Assembly: GCA_041483455.1 (NCBI GenBank)
Contig: JBGPFS010000041.1
Coordinates: 1-14,696 of the forward strand
Origin: JBGPFS01 sp041483455
GTDB lineage: Bacteria > Chloroflexota > Limnocylindria > Limnocylindrales > CSP1-4
DNA length: 14,696 nucleotides
Direction: 5' to 3'
A program made the position numbers and the translations under genes. This document shows positions 13,452 to 14,696 of this stretch, one piece after another. Under the pieces are notes generated by a model. It did no database searches. It worked only from the letters and a program-made list of their open reading frames with translations, and was not told the DNA's origin. Within the stretch, counting starts at the first letter, position 1. Every line of letters starts with the position of its first letter.

Positions 13452-14696
13452 GTGGAACCCGTCCTCGTGGCGGCGATCGCCATCGTGGCGCTCGCCGGCG
13501 GCGCTGCACTCGGATTCGTCGCGCGCACGATGTTCGCCAACCGATCGATCAAGGACGCCGAGGAGAAGTCGGCCCTGATCGTCGAGAAGGCCCGGAGCCA
13601 GCAGAAGGACCTGATCCTCGAGGCCAAGGAGGAGAAGATCCGTCTCCAGCGCGAGGCGGAGGACGAGGCCCGGGCCAAGCGAGGCGAGCTCTCGAGCCTC
13701 GAGCGGCGGCTCCTCCAGCGCGATGAGCAGCTCGACCAGCGGACCGACATGCTCGAGCAGCGCGATCGCAAGCTGATGGACCGCGAGCGCGACCTCGAGC
13801 GGTCGCGCGAGGAGGTGGCGAAGGCGCACGCCGAGCAGGTGCTGGCCCTGGAGCGGGTGAGCGAGCTGTCCGCGGCCGACGCCAAGGGCATCCTCCTCGA
13901 GGCGGTCCGCGAGGAGGCCGAGCACGATGCCGTGAAGCTGGCCCGCTCGATCGAGCGCAGGGCGCGCGACGAGGCGGAGGAGAAGGCCCGCGAGGTCGTC
14001 GTGACCGCGATCCAGCGGGTCGCCGCCGACCACACGGCCGAGCACACGGTCAGCGTCATCCACCTGCCCAACGACGAGATGAAGGGTCGGATCATCGGCC
14101 GCGAGGGCCGCAACATCCGGGCCCTCGAGCAGGCGACCGGGGTCGATCTCATCATCGACGACACCCCCGAGACCGTCGTCATCTCCGGGTTCGACCCGGT
14201 CCGGCGCGAGATCGCCCGGCTGGCGATCACCAAGCTGATCTCCGACGGGCGGATCCACCCCGGTCGGATCGAGGAGGTCGTGGCCAAGGCCCGGGCGGAG
14301 GTCGACCTGGTCATGCGCCAGGCCGGCGAGCAGGCCGCCTACGATGCCGGCGTCCCGGGCCTGCCGCCCGAGATCGTCAAGCTCCTTGGCCGGCTGAAAT
14401 ACCGGACCAGCTACGGCCAGAACGTGCTCAACCACGTCGTCGAGACCAGCCGGCTGGCCGCGGTCATCGCGGCCGAGGTCGGCGCGGACATCCAGGCCGC
14501 GAAGATGGGTGGGCTGCTCCACGACATCGGCAAGGCGGTCGATCACGAGGTCGAGGGGCCGCACGCCGCCATCGGGGCGGCCATCGCGGCACGCCACAAC
14601 CTGCCCGCGAAGGTCGTCAACGCGATCGCCGCGCACCACCAGGAGGTGGAGTACGCGTGCGTCGAGGCGCCCATCGTCCAGATCGCCGACGCCATC
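13452..14696 (+). CDS. rny: Ribonuclease Y, 3' end cut by the window
   Basis: Membrane-anchored endoribonuclease that starts mRNA decay in many bacteria. The window holds 415 codons of an expected ~500-520. It begins with a hydrophobic anchor, VLVAAIAIVALAGGAALGFV (residues 4-23). A long, highly charged coiled coil follows to about residue 190. The KH domain includes KGRIIGREGRN (about 211-221) and LIIDDTPETVVISGFDP. The HD domain begins with LNHVVETSRLA and contains LLHDIGKAVDHE (catalytic His357-Asp358) and IAAHHQEVE. GTG is the start because GGAGG sits 5 nt before it and it gives the standard membrane anchor. The 167-bp gap after recX holds the promoter and hairpin candidates noted. Downstream recA-recX-rny order is common in Gram-positive and related bacteria. 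Confidence 0.96.
   Translation, partial: MEPVLVAAIAIVALAGGAALGFVARTMFANRSIKDAEEKSALIVEKARSQQKDLILEAKEEKIRLQREAEDEARAKRGELSSLERRLLQRDEQLDQRTDMLEQRDRKLMDRERDLERSREEVAKAHAEQVLALERVSELSAADAKGILLEAVREEAEHDAVKLARSIERRARDEAEEKAREVVVTAIQRVAADHTAEHTVSVIHLPNDEMKGRIIGREGRNIRALEQATGVDLIIDDTPETVVISGFDPVRREIARLAITKLISDGRIHPGRIEEVVAKARAEVDLVMRQAGEQAAYDAGVPGLPPEIVKLLGRLKYRTSYGQNVLNHVVETSRLAAVIAAEVGADIQAAKMGGLLHDIGKAVDHEVEGPHAAIGAAIAARHNLPAKVVNAIAAHHQEVEYACVEAPIVQIADAI

Noticed and set aside
13320..14639. A 439-codon minus-strand frame opposite rny
   Set aside because: The plus strand encodes a clear RNase Y with anchor, KH and HD motifs; the antisense frame is Leu/Asp/Arg-rich shadow sequence.

Overview
This is a very GC-rich (about 70% by eye), gene-dense bacterial chromosome segment. 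It holds thirteen protein genes, two of them cut by the window edges, and no visible RNA genes, mobile elements or CRISPR. The gene content (yebC-ruvC-ruvA-ruvB, tgt, recA-recX-rny), an EF-G2-type GTPase, frequent GTG starts and leaderless-type promoters fit a high-GC Chloroflexota lineage (for example the Limnocylindria/Ellin6529 group) or a related terrestrial phylum. That placement is an inference from gene order and sequence style, not from a search.

Layout. Positions 1-1218 (+) carry the C-terminal bulk of tyrosyl-tRNA synthetase. Converging on it, with only 1 bp between stop codons, is a three-gene leftward operon: an EF-G2-type GTPase (4591-6678), a membrane protein fusing a holin-like four-helix domain to an alkaline-phosphatase-superfamily domain (2359-4557), and a HisC-type aminotransferase (1220-2362). 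The last two overlap by 4 bp and hisC has a strong ribosome binding site. A 179-bp divergent promoter region (6679-6857) separates this operon from the rightward genes.

The rightward block starts with yebC, ruvC and ruvA, joined by ATGA overlaps. ruvB follows after a 68-bp gap that holds a near-perfect LexA/SOS-box palindrome and a -10 element almost identical to that of yebC. Both yebC and ruvB lack a Shine-Dalgarno sequence and have the -10 element 7-8 nt before the ATG, as leaderless transcripts do. tgt overlaps the ruvB stop. Next come a 53-codon basic small protein with a consensus ribosome binding site, then recA, recX and the 5' part of rny (RNase Y). rny has a possible promoter at the recX end and a hairpin that could pair with its ribosome binding site.

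Functionally the right half is a recombination and repair cluster: RecA and its modulator RecX make joint molecules, and RuvABC migrates and resolves the junctions. RNA-related genes accompany it (tgt tRNA modification, YebC, RNase Y). The left half mixes translation genes (tyrS, EF-G2) with an orphan aminotransferase and an uncharacterised membrane phosphatase. The least described items are the small protein before recA, the holin-like/phosphatase fusion, and the promoter architecture of yebC and ruvB.
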